From NCBI GenBank assembly GCA_044345075.1, contig JBIJBU010000084.1:1-8028 (forward strand): a DNA stretch of 8,028 nt. The letters run 5' to 3'. The position numbers and the translations under genes were made by a program. How positions within the stretch are numbered: the stretch's first letter is position 1; every line of letters begins with the position of its first letter. The notes under the pieces are model-generated. The model ran no database searches. It was not told the DNA's origin and saw nothing but the letters and a program-made list of their open reading frames with translations. Source of the stretch: CAIKZY01 sp044345075. GTDB lineage: Bacteria; Actinomycetota; Actinomycetes; S36-B12. This document shows, piece after piece, positions 1 through 5,854 of this stretch.

Positions 1-375
1 TGCTGCTGATGCTCCCGTCACATGGTTGAGGGTCCAGCCGCCATCGCTTCGATAAGCCACGTCAATCTCACGCGAACCAATGAATGCATCGACAGTAGCC
101 ATGTCGCTGGATCCTGCGATGAGTGATGCACCCTGTACTGAATCCAGGCGAAGCGTGGTGCTCCCATGAACGGGCACGATCGGGATCCGCACTTGAGTCG
201 CGTCGATATCGATAACGATCGCCGACGAGCTTGAGGACGAATTGATGCTTCCCAGCGATGTTGATGACACGCCATCAGCGCCAAATGCGGCATAGATCCA
301 ACCGGAGACTGCGAGCAGAGAACCACCCACGATCACCATGACCGCTGCAAGAATGCCGAGCAGTGCGCGTCTCAC
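1..375 (-). CDS. Membrane-anchored extracytoplasmic protein of unknown function, C-terminus cut by the window edge
   Basis: The minus-strand frame starts at GTG (375-373) and stays open for 125 codons to the left edge, so no stop is visible. The start is preceded by a purine-rich GAGGGAG Shine-Dalgarno-like stretch at a suitable distance. Residues 1-5 include two arginines. Residues about 6-29 form one hydrophobic segment (LLGILAAVMVIVGGSLLAVS) that would serve as a signal anchor or signal peptide. No lipobox cysteine is seen. A Ser/Gly-rich linker follows at residues 37-51, with six consecutive serines at 46-51. After it comes a region of alternating hydrophobic residues (SAIVIDIDATQVRIPIVPVH), which suggests a beta-rich domain outside the membrane. 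I do not recognise the family. It lies 23 bases after the TSUP permease gene on the same strand, so it is probably the third gene of that operon. The real C-terminal part lies outside the window. Confidence 0.72.
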   Translation of the reverse strand, partial: MRRALLGILAAVMVIVGGSLLAVSGWIYAAFGADGVSSTSLGSINSSSSSSAIVIDIDATQVRIPIVPVHGSTTLRLDSVQGASLIAGSSDMATVDAFIGSREIDVAYRSDGGWTLNHVTGASAA

Positions 376-398
376 CTATCTCCCTCGTTTCCTCGAGA

Positions 399-1154
399 CT
401 AACGGAAGCGGAAGAGATAGATCGTCGCGACAATGCCGACGAGAACCACCAGTCCGCGCAGGAAGGCGTCGGGCAGACGCTTGGCCCAGTGCCCGCCGAT
501 ATAGCCACCGGGAATGGCTCCGAGAGCAATGCAGGCGGCCACTGCTAAATCCACGTAGCCAGAGATGAGAAAGACGAGGGCTGACACAAGATTCGCCGCT
601 GCCGCGAAGGCATTCTTTGCCGCATTCGCTCGTTGAATTTCAGTGTCGTATCGGATTCCGAATAGGGCTAGCAAAATGATGCCTTGACCGGCACCGAAAT
701 AGCCCGAGTACACCCCCACCGCTCCGCTATAGGGCCACAGGAGTTTCGGGTGCGTGGACACGACTGTCCTGCGTCGGCTCAACCACCGTGCCACCAGCGG
801 AGATATCGCGACCAGAAGTGTTGCAGCCAGAACTAGCCATGGGATCACCGCGACAAAGACTCGCTCGTCGAGACCGATCACCAAAAGTGCACCTACCAAG
901 GCGCCGCAGCACCCGGCGACGATGGGCCAGCGGAGAACATCAAGTCGATCACGCCAGAGTGATCGATATGTCCATGCTGACGTAATGGAGCCGGCAACCA
1001 AGCCAAGACCGTTGGATCCATTCGCCGTGACCGGCGGAACACCCATACCGGTGAGAACCGGGTACACCAGCAAGGTGCCTGATCCCACGGCTGCGTTAAT
1101 GGCACCGCCGCCGAAACCGGCGAGGGCAATCAATACCCATTGCAGCGTGGTCAT
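399..1154 (-). CDS. TSUP (TauE/SafE-type) membrane permease
   Basis: The 251-residue hydrophobic protein has the architecture of the TauE/SafE family (sulfite exporter-like, PF01925): two homologous halves, each opening with a glycine-rich motif. The first is GFGGGAINAAVGSGTLL at residues about 14-30. The second is GVYSGYFGAGQGIILL near residues 146-161. About seven to eight membrane segments can be picked out, and a basic loop (WLSRRRT) separates the halves. Family members move sulfite, sulfoacetate, thiosulfate or other small organic anions, and the substrate cannot be told from sequence. The ATG overlaps the stop of the upstream ABC ATPase gene as ATGA (1151-1154). It has no clear Shine-Dalgarno of its own, which points to translational coupling. 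The family assignment is firm and the substrate is unknown. Confidence 0.88.
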   Translation of the reverse strand: MTTLQWVLIALAGFGGGAINAAVGSGTLLVYPVLTGMGVPPVTANGSNGLGLVAGSITSAWTYRSLWRDRLDVLRWPIVAGCCGALVGALLVIGLDERVFVAVIPWLVLAATLLVAISPLVARWLSRRRTVVSTHPKLLWPYSGAVGVYSGYFGAGQGIILLALFGIRYDTEIQRANAAKNAFAAAANLVSALVFLISGYVDLAVAACIALGAIPGGYIGGHWAKRLPDAFLRGLVVLVGIVATIYLFRFR

Positions 1155-1939
1155 CGGGGCGATCGTCGGGCAAAGAAGCGACCGCTGAGCAGACTGACCT
1201 CGATGGGGAACGCGAATGCCGCTGTGAGCGTCTCGCTGGTAATCACGGTGTTGATCGGACCGCTTGCCACGACCTTGCCATCAGCGATCACAAGTGCGTG
1301 AGTGAAGCCTGGCGGAATCTCCTCCACGTGATGAGTAATGAGGACGAGACCGGGAGCTAAATCGTCTGTGGCCAGTTTTTCTAGTCTCTCGACAAGATCC
1401 TCGCGTCCGGCAAGATCGAGCCCCGCTCCTGGCTCATCGAGCAACAAGAGCTCGGGGTCTGCCATGAGAGATCGAGCGATCAGACAACGCTTGCGCTCCC
1501 CCTCCGAGAGGGTGCCAAACGTTCGGTTCGCGAGATGAGTGAGATTCCATGCGGCAAGCAGTTCGTCACGGCGAGCCTCGTCTGCGGGGTCATACTCCTC
1601 GATCCACCTGCCAGCCACTGCCTGCGCGCCAGTCATGACCGCATTGGCGACCGACTCCCCCGGCGGCAGATCGATGAGTTCGCCACTGCTGGCCCAACCG
1701 ATGCGGGTGCGCAGCTCGGCCATGTCAGTGGCCCCGAGCTCCTCCCCCAGTACTTCGATGAGGCCGCTGGTCGGAAACATTCGACCGGCCAGTATCGACA
1801 GGAGGGTCGTCTTCCCGGCGCCGTTGGGGCCTATGACCACCCACCGTTCGCCCTCCGAGACGCTCCAGCTCAGGTCATCAAGGAGCAGCCTGTCGCCTCT
1901 GCGCACCGTGAGTCCGACGCCGGTGAATACCTCTGCCAC
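1151..1939 (-). CDS. Soluble ABC transporter-type ATPase, YlmA/ModF-like, no permease partner recognised
   Basis: This is a 262-residue single nucleotide-binding domain. Walker A is GPNGAGKTT (37-45), the signature is LSEGE (144-148), Walker B is LLLLDEP with D168 and E169, the D-loop is GLD (173-175) and the switch histidine is in ITHHVEEIP (H203). Where the Q-loop Gln is expected (GWASSGEL, 81-88) there is Ser. From memory, this is usual in the actinobacterial branch of this ATPase group. No membrane segment is present and no adjacent ABC permease is visible, so its partner may be elsewhere, or it may act as a stand-alone ATPase. The next gene encodes a TSUP permease, a family not normally ATP-driven. 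The start is GTG at 1939-1937, because an in-frame TAG lies just upstream and limits extension. No Shine-Dalgarno precedes it, and a TAGGCT hexamer 6 bases upstream suggests a leaderless transcript. It is divergent from serB. Confidence 0.85.
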   Translation of the reverse strand: MAEVFTGVGLTVRRGDRLLLDDLSWSVSEGERWVVIGPNGAGKTTLLSILAGRMFPTSGLIEVLGEELGATDMAELRTRIGWASSGELIDLPPGESVANAVMTGAQAVAGRWIEEYDPADEARRDELLAAWNLTHLANRTFGTLSEGERKRCLIARSLMADPELLLLDEPGAGLDLAGREDLVERLEKLATDDLAPGLVLITHHVEEIPPGFTHALVIADGKVVASGPINTVITSETLTAAFAFPIEVSLLSGRFFARRSPR

Positions 1940-1990
1940 GGGAGGAGCCTATGCCGAGGGAGGCGGTCGACCAGCACTAGTCTGAGCGCG
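1940..1990. promoter_or_regulatory. 51-base divergent promoter region between the ABC ATPase gene and serB
   Basis: On the minus strand, TAGGCT (1951-1946) ends 6 bases before the GTG of the ABC gene. On the plus strand, TAGTCT (1978-1983) ends 7 bases before the ATG of serB. Both fit the TANNNT -10 consensus of actinobacterial promoters. At this distance transcription would start at or next to the start codon, giving leaderless mRNAs. No convincing -35 hexamer is visible for either. A perfect 8-base palindrome GGTCGACC (1965-1972) lies between them. A GAGGGAGG stretch (1956-1963) resembles a Shine-Dalgarno sequence but is too far (27 bases) from the serB ATG to serve it. Confidence 0.5.
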
Positions 1991-3217
1991 ATGAACGACG
2001 CAGCCGCAGACACCCTCCTGCTCACACTCACCGGGCCAGATCGTCCGGGAGTTACCCGTCGCGTCTGCGAGATCCTCGCTGATCACGACGTCGTCATCAT
2101 CGACATCGAGCAGATCGTGGTGCGTGCGCACCTCATGCTCTCTTTTCTCGTGACAGTTCCGTCCAGCCCGGCTCAGCTTCACGAACTCAGTACTCGTGTC
2201 AACGAATTCGGATCTGGGCTGGGCTTCGACGTGAATGTGCATCAGGGTGAAGCTGAGGCCGATTCTCGGCTGCATGGCCGATTCCAGATCACCGTCATGG
2301 GTTCACCACTTCGACCATCGGCCATTGCCCGCGTGGCCAGCGAGATCGCCGAGCGCGGTGGCAATATCGATCGCATTCGAAGGATCGCCAGTTACCCCGT
2401 CACCGCAGTCGCCTTCGAAGGTTCTGGTGCTGATGTCGTGGAACTTCGCTCAGCTCTTGCCGCGGCTGCGGCCGAAGTGAGTGTTGATATCGCGGTTCAG
2501 GACGCCGGGCTTGATCGTCGAGGTCAGCATCTCGTGGTCATGGACGTCGATTCAACGGTAATCCAGGACGAAGTCATCGATCTCCTCGCAGATGAGGCCG
2601 GAACTCATGCCCAGGTTGCCGAGATCACTGAACGGGCAATGGCAGGCGAACTGGACTTTGCTGCATCGCTCACGGCCCGAGTTGCTCTTCTGGAGGGGCT
2701 ACCAGCAGACGTGATCGATCGAGTGCGCGATCGCATCACCTTGACACCCGGTGCTCGAACCCTATGCCGCACACTTCGAAACCTGGGCTATCGCGTCGCT
2801 CTCGTCTCCGGTGGATTCACCGAGGTAATCGCGCCGCTTGCAGACGAACTCGGTGTCGACCACGTACGGGCGAATACCCTCGAAGTTGTCGATGGGCATC
2901 TGACGGGCAAGGTTGTGGGAGCGATTGTCGACCGAGCCGGCAAGCGGGCAGCGCTTGAAGAGCTTGCCCTCGAATATGGAATCCCGATGAGTCGAACGAT
3001 CGCCATTGGTGATGGTGCCAATGACGTCGACATGCTGCAGGCAGCCGGACTCGGCATCGCATTCAATGGCAAGGCTGCAGCACGCGACGCTGCAGATAGT
3101 TCAGTGAGTGTGCCGTATCTCGATTCCGTGCTTTACCTGATGGGTATTTCCCGCGCAGAAGTCGAGGATGCCGATGCGCACGCCGGGCTCGACATCAGTG
3201 CACCGCCGATCAATTAG
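1991..3217 (+). CDS. serB: Phosphoserine phosphatase with two N-terminal ACT domains (SerB2-like)
   Basis: The 408-residue protein catalyses the last step of L-serine synthesis, hydrolysing O-phospho-L-serine in the cytoplasm. Two ACT-like regulatory domains come first. Residues about 8-88 open with LLLTLTGPDRPGVTRRV, and residues about 96-170 open with GRFQITVMGSPLRPSAIARV. The HAD phosphatase domain follows. Motif I is DVDST (185-189), with D185 as nucleophile and D187 as general acid/base. Motif II is SGGF (273-276). Motif III is GDGAND (340-345). Length and order match mycobacterial SerB2 (about 409 residues), whose ACT domains bind amino acids, so serine feedback is plausible. The frame is open far upstream to 1535, but that part runs antisense through the ABC ATPase gene. 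ATG 1991 places the first ACT domain right at the N-terminus. The 3' end overlaps the sixA-like gene by 8 bases, tail to tail. Confidence 0.95.
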   Translation: MNDAAADTLLLTLTGPDRPGVTRRVCEILADHDVVIIDIEQIVVRAHLMLSFLVTVPSSPAQLHELSTRVNEFGSGLGFDVNVHQGEAEADSRLHGRFQITVMGSPLRPSAIARVASEIAERGGNIDRIRRIASYPVTAVAFEGSGADVVELRSALAAAAAEVSVDIAVQDAGLDRRGQHLVVMDVDSTVIQDEVIDLLADEAGTHAQVAEITERAMAGELDFAASLTARVALLEGLPADVIDRVRDRITLTPGARTLCRTLRNLGYRVALVSGGFTEVIAPLADELGVDHVRANTLEVVDGHLTGKVVGAIVDRAGKRAALEELALEYGIPMSRTIAIGDGANDVDMLQAAGLGIAFNGKAAARDAADSSVSVPYLDSVLYLMGISRAEVEDADAHAGLDISAPPIN

Positions 3218-3719
3218 CTCGCGGAACTGCATAGGTCACGAGCTCGGCAGTTCCCTGTCCGAGTGAAGCCCAGTTGTCATGACGGAGTACGCATACAGCG
3301 CCGGTCGGATACTTCTGCGAAATGTGCGAGAGCCAGCCGTGCGGGTCTCGACCGGTGACGTGTTCGATCAACTGCTCGAGGCCCGGATTGTGCGCAACGA
3401 CGAGCAGGGACGAGGCCGTTGCGACGTTCAGTAACGTGAGCAGGCGATCAACGGAGGCTTCATAGAGCCCGGGCACAGTGCGCTGATCAAATCCAGAAGC
3501 CACTGAGGCGCGCACCCCACCTTCAATTCCCGCCCACGTCTGCTGAGCCCTTACAGCGCTAGAGACCCACGCCTCGTCAATCGGTAATCCCTGCTGGCCG
3601 AACCATTGAGCAGCCGCATTCGAATCGCGCGTGCCGCGATCGTTGAGGGGACGATCATGGTCTGCCACGCCCAGGGGATATGCGGACTTGCAGTGCCGCA
3701 TCACGATCAGTTCAGGCAC
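3210..3719 (-). CDS. sixA: SixA-type phosphohistidine phosphatase (histidine phosphatase superfamily)
   Basis: The 169-residue protein belongs to the short, single-domain SixA branch of the phosphoglycerate-mutase-like superfamily. The phosphoacceptor motif is RHC (8-10), with H9 as the presumed phosphohistidine. Actinobacterial relatives usually read RHAKS, so C10 is a small substitution at a variable position. Other expected elements are the SSAVRAQQTW motif (53-62) with R57, the acidic LYEAS (85-89) and the second catalytic histidine in VVAHNPGLEQL (H110). Family members remove phosphate from histidine in phosphorelay or PTS-type proteins, but the substrate in this branch is not established. 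GTG (3719-3717) is the chosen start because it puts the RHC motif at the usual distance from the N-terminus. The start overlaps the end of fabI by 8 bases, suggesting coupling. The end overlaps serB by 8 bases on the opposite strand. Confidence 0.87.
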   Translation of the reverse strand: MPELIVMRHCKSAYPLGVADHDRPLNDRGTRDSNAAAQWFGQQGLPIDEAWVSSAVRAQQTWAGIEGGVRASVASGFDQRTVPGLYEASVDRLLTLLNVATASSLLVVAHNPGLEQLIEHVTGRDPHGWLSHISQKYPTGAVCVLRHDNWASLGQGTAELVTYAVPRAN

Positions 3720-4479
3720 CTTGCGAGTGAACTCCGCCGTCGACGTGAATGATCTCGCCCGTGGTGGCCGGGAACCAATCAGACAGAAGTGCTACACAGG
3801 CACGAGCGGCAGGGGTCGGATCATCGAGATCCCAGGCCAGGGGTGCACGCGTTGCCCACACGGCCTCGAAGTCATCGAAGCCGGGAATGCTCTTGGCAGC
3901 CATCGTCCGGATAGGGCCGGCGGCGATGAGGTTCACACGAATACCGGACGGGCCGAGATCACGTGCCAAATAGCGCGAGGTGCTCTCGAAGGCTGCTTTC
4001 GCGACACCCATCCAGTCGTACTTGGGCCATGCAATGGTGGCGTCGAAATCGAGGCCCACGATCGCAGATCCGGCAGGCATAAGGGGCTTCGCTGCGACGG
4101 CCAGGGCCTTGAGCGAATACGCGGATACGTGAACGGCGGTAGCGACGTCTTCCCAAGCCGTATTCAGAAAGTTACCGCCGAGCGCTGCCTCAGGGGCAAA
4201 CCCGATCGAATGGAGCACGCCGTTCAGTTCGGATGCGTGCTCGCGAACTCGATCAGCGAGGGCATCAAGATGCTCGACATTGGTGACATCGAGCTCAACG
4301 ACTGGAGCTTCAGCCGGAAGCCGAGTCGCTGATCGCTTAGTCAACGACATCGTTCGACCGAAGGAAGTCAAGATGACCTGCGCACCTTGCTCTTGCGCGA
4401 ACTTCGCGACGTGGAAGGCAATCGACTGATCGGTGAGAACTCCGGTGACCAGGATGGTCTTTCCGTCGAGAATCCCCAT
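3712..4479 (-). CDS. fabI: InhA-like enoyl-ACP reductase (NADH), type II fatty acid synthesis
   Basis: The 255-residue protein reduces trans-2-enoyl-ACP to acyl-ACP, the last step of each elongation cycle. It is closely related to mycobacterial InhA throughout: LDGKTILVTGVLTDQSIAF (dinucleotide-binding), FAQEQGAQ, LDVTN, LHSIGF (89-94), VGLDFD (141-146), AAGPIRT and LLSDWFPATTGEIIHVDGG. The catalytic Tyr and Lys are Y154 and K161 in YDWMGVAK. S91 corresponds to InhA S94. The segment between PIRT and RAP, which forms the substrate-binding loop, is about ten residues shorter than in InhA as I recall it, suggesting ordinary chain lengths rather than very long meromycolates. The ATG has an AAGGG Shine-Dalgarno 7 bases upstream. 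fabG ends 17 bases before it and sixA overlaps its end. The symbol could equally be inhA. Confidence 0.94.
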   Translation of the reverse strand: MGILDGKTILVTGVLTDQSIAFHVAKFAQEQGAQVILTSFGRTMSLTKRSATRLPAEAPVVELDVTNVEHLDALADRVREHASELNGVLHSIGFAPEAALGGNFLNTAWEDVATAVHVSAYSLKALAVAAKPLMPAGSAIVGLDFDATIAWPKYDWMGVAKAAFESTSRYLARDLGPSGIRVNLIAAGPIRTMAAKSIPGFDDFEAVWATRAPLAWDLDDPTPAARACVALLSDWFPATTGEIIHVDGGVHSQGA

Positions 4480-4496
4480 GTCGAGCCCTTCGTGAG

Positions 4497-5198
4497 TCAG
4501 TGACCGAGTCCGAGTCCGCCATCAACCGGAATCACGGCGCCCGTGATGTATCCGGCGTCTGCAGACGCGATGAAATCCACCACTCCGGCGATTTCCTCCG
4601 GTTGAGCATATCGAGCCAGGGGCACGGCTCCGAGGATCTCGGCCTTGCGCTCCTCCCCCAGCTCAGCGGTCATATCGGTGTCGACAAAGCCTGGTGCGAC
4701 CACATTGACGGTTATCCCGCGTGAGCCAACCTCGCGCGCCAATGAACGAGCGACACCGACCAAGCCCGCTTTTGAGGCCGCGTAATTGACCTGTCCAGCA
4801 GAACCCATCAGACCCACGACCGAAGAGACAAGAATGATTCGGCCGCTGCGAGCCTTGAGCATGTTGCGCAGAGCACGACGCGCAATGCGAATCGATCCCG
4901 CGAGATTCGTGGCGAGCACCTCATCGATGTCCTCGTCGGACATGCGCATGAGGAGGTTGTCCCGAGTGATACCTGCGTTGGCCACCACTACTGAAATCGG
5001 ACCGTGCTGCTCTTCAATGGTCTCGAAGGCCGCATTGATGGATTCAGCATCCGAGACATCCATAGCCACAGCGAATAGTCCATCTGGTGCGATACCGCTG
5101 CGGCAGCCGACGACAACTGTGTGACCGGATTCGCGAAGGCGCTGGGCGCAGGCCAGGCCAATACCGCGATTACCGCCCGTGACGAGTGCGACAGTCAT
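4497..5198 (-). CDS. fabG: 3-oxoacyl-ACP reductase FabG
   Basis: The 233-residue classical SDR reduces 3-oxoacyl-ACP to 3-hydroxyacyl-ACP with NADPH. The cofactor motif is TGGNRGIG (7-14), followed by NAG (74-76), the catalytic tetrad N98, S126, Y139, K143 (in YAASK) and PGFVDTDM (169-176). The C-terminus has the usual GYITGAVIPVDGGLGLGH ending of FabG. It resembles mycobacterial FabG1/MabA, and the fabG-inhA gene order is the actinobacterial arrangement. It is somewhat shorter at the N-terminus than typical FabG (about 245 residues). The start is ATG 5198, 8 bases after the dodecin stop. Only a weak AGG is present upstream, so translation is probably coupled to dodecin. The family call is firm. 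Confidence 0.95.
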   Translation of the reverse strand: MTVALVTGGNRGIGLACAQRLRESGHTVVVGCRSGIAPDGLFAVAMDVSDAESINAAFETIEEQHGPISVVVANAGITRDNLLMRMSDEDIDEVLATNLAGSIRIARRALRNMLKARSGRIILVSSVVGLMGSAGQVNYAASKAGLVGVARSLAREVGSRGITVNVVAPGFVDTDMTAELGEERKAEILGAVPLARYAQPEEIAGVVDFIASADAGYITGAVIPVDGGLGLGH

Positions 5199-5206
5199 GG
5201 GGACGC

Positions 5207-5419
5207 CTAGTGAGCGTCTTCGAGGCGGTAGCCGAGCTTCACCGAGACCTGGAAGTGGTCCACGGCTCCGTCACGCACGTATCCACGGATCTGGGATACC
5301 TCGAACCAGTCGACATGGCGCACGCTCTGCGAGGCACGAGTGACGGCCTGGTGAATGGCATCGTCGATACCCACCTTGGAGGTTCCGACGATCTCGGTGA
5401 GTCCGTATGCGCGATCCAT
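5207..5419 (-). CDS. Dodecin, small flavin-binding/storage protein
   Basis: The 70-residue protein matches the dodecin family along its whole length: LTEIVGTSKVGIDDAIHQAV, RASQSVRHVDWFEV, IRGYVRDGAVDHFQVSVKLGYRLED. Dodecins form hollow dodecamers that stack flavins (FMN, or lumichrome and riboflavin in archaea) between pairs of tryptophans. The matching tryptophan is W38 in DWFEV. Q57 in HFQV is the usual flavin-contacting glutamine. The fold is beta-alpha-beta-beta and the protein is cytoplasmic. ATG 5419 has the strongest Shine-Dalgarno of the window, AAAGGAG (5430-5424) with a 4-base spacer, so high expression is likely. It is the first gene of the fabG-fabI-sixA operon, with 8 bases to fabG. 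A link between flavin buffering and fatty acid synthesis is inference only. Confidence 0.92.
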   Translation of the reverse strand: MDRAYGLTEIVGTSKVGIDDAIHQAVTRASQSVRHVDWFEVSQIRGYVRDGAVDHFQVSVKLGYRLEDAH

Positions 5420-5423
5420 GTTG

Positions 5424-5430
5424 CTCCTTT
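5424..5430 (-). promoter_or_regulatory. Strong Shine-Dalgarno site of dodecin
   Basis: AAAGGAG on the minus strand, 4 bases before ATG 5419. It fixes the dodecin start and contrasts with the weak or absent Shine-Dalgarno sites at several other starts here. Confidence 0.8.
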
Positions 5431-5436
5431 ATCCAT

Positions 5437-5452
5437 CCCCGACCACTCGGGG
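5437..5452 (-). repeat. Hairpin in the presumed dodecin 5' leader
   Basis: This is a perfect inverted repeat, CCCCGA (5437-5442) and TCGGGG (5447-5452), with a 4-base loop. It lies 6 bases upstream of the dodecin Shine-Dalgarno site. If the -10 candidate at 5468-5463 is used, the hairpin falls within a leader of about 37 bases. It could stabilise the 5' end or affect translation, and neither effect is shown. A competing shorter pair, CTCGG and CCGAG, overlaps it. Confidence 0.45.
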
Positions 5453-5461
5453 CTCGCCGAG

Positions 5462-5488
5462 CAGGATATGGCCGAGGGCCATAACCTG
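5462..5488. promoter_or_regulatory. 27-base near-perfect palindrome, candidate shared operator/promoter of two divergent operons
   Basis: The arms are CAGGATATGGCC (5462-5473) and GGCCATAACCTG (5477-5488) around a central GAG (5474-5476). They pair at 11 of 12 positions, the one mismatch being A5466 against A5484. Each arm carries an outward-facing TANNNT -10-like hexamer: TATCCT on the minus strand (5468-5463) towards dodecin, and TAACCT on the plus strand (5482-5487) towards the DUF3099 gene. No good -35 boxes are seen, which would fit an activator- or repressor-controlled promoter. The site lies mid-way in the 105-base divergent spacer. Size and symmetry fit a dimeric TetR- or GntR-type regulator. 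The regulator is not in the window. A transcribed RNA hairpin is the alternative. Confidence 0.5.
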
Positions 5489-5513
5489 GGTAGGTGGGTA
5501 AGGCTGAAGTCGT

Positions 5514-5518
5514 GGAGG
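5514..5518 (+). promoter_or_regulatory. Shine-Dalgarno site deciding the DUF3099 gene start
   Basis: GGAGG lies 6 bases before GTG 5525. It supports this GTG over the upstream in-frame ATG at 5468, which sits inside the palindrome and has no Shine-Dalgarno site. Confidence 0.65.
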
Positions 5519-5524
5519 TGGGTC

Positions 5525-5854
5525 GTGGGCAAGGACTCGAGTGACGTCTTCACCATCACTGAAGCCCAGCGCGGGCTGAGCGTCGAGCAGACCGGGCGTA
5601 CCCGGCGCTACCTGATCTCGATGGGAATCCGCACAGCGTGCGTGATCTTGGCCATATTCGTACCCGGCTGGCCCCGTTGGGTGTTCATCACCGGCGCCGT
5701 AGTTCTCCCCTACCTGGCGGTTGTGATAGCGAACGCAGGCCGTGAGAACGATGAGCCAGGTGACACGGGCGTCGATCACTATGAAGCGCGTGCACTGGGC
5801 ATGAGCACCACGATGCTCCCCGGACCCGAGGGCAACGTTTACCGGGCACCGTAG
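5525..5854 (+). CDS. DUF3099-family small membrane protein
   Basis: The 109-residue protein has a polar N-terminus (residues 1-32, ITEAQRGLSVEQTGRTRRYL). Two closely spaced membrane segments follow, at about 34-48 (GIRTACVILAIFVPG) and about 52-70 (WVFITGAVVLPYLAVVIAN), and then an acidic, polar tail. This layout, with ITxAQ-like and RRYL-like residues before a two-helix hairpin ending in VVIANAGR, fits the actinobacterial DUF3099 family. Its function is unknown. Members commonly neighbour SURF1 and fabG in actinobacteria, by my recollection. GTG 5525 is chosen because GGAGG precedes it. The frame is open upstream to 5186, but that part crosses dodecin in antisense. The SURF1 gene follows after 44 bases on the same strand. 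Confidence 0.75.
   Translation: MGKDSSDVFTITEAQRGLSVEQTGRTRRYLISMGIRTACVILAIFVPGWPRWVFITGAVVLPYLAVVIANAGRENDEPGDTGVDHYEARALGMSTTMLPGPEGNVYRAP

Noticed and set aside
18..326. Minus-strand open frame of 102 codons at the left edge
   Set aside because: It is out of frame with the signal-anchor protein at 1-375, which has a Shine-Dalgarno and a coherent hydrophobic segment. This frame is compositionally random (Trp-, His- and Arg-rich).
1535..1990. Possible long N-terminal extension of SerB (open frame from 1535)
   Set aside because: It runs antisense through the conserved Walker A and signature regions of the ABC ATPase gene. The ACT domain begins right after ATG 1991, and total length from there matches SerB2.
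2727..2736. GCGATCGC palindrome, like cyanobacterial HIP1
   Set aside because: It is a single copy inside serB. GATC-rich codon pairs are common in this GC-rich coding sequence, so chance suffices.
3216..3244. AGCTCG/CGAGCT inverted repeat as a terminator
   Set aside because: The arms are only 6 bases with a 17-base loop and no T-run, and it lies inside the sixA coding region.
3631..4332. Long plus-strand open frame opposite fabI
   Set aside because: It is a shadow of the fabI coding strand with no family resemblance and no Shine-Dalgarno.
5186..5524. Possible N-terminal extension of the DUF3099 protein
   Set aside because: The frame crosses dodecin in antisense and the divergent spacer. 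GGAGG before GTG 5525 gives a better start.
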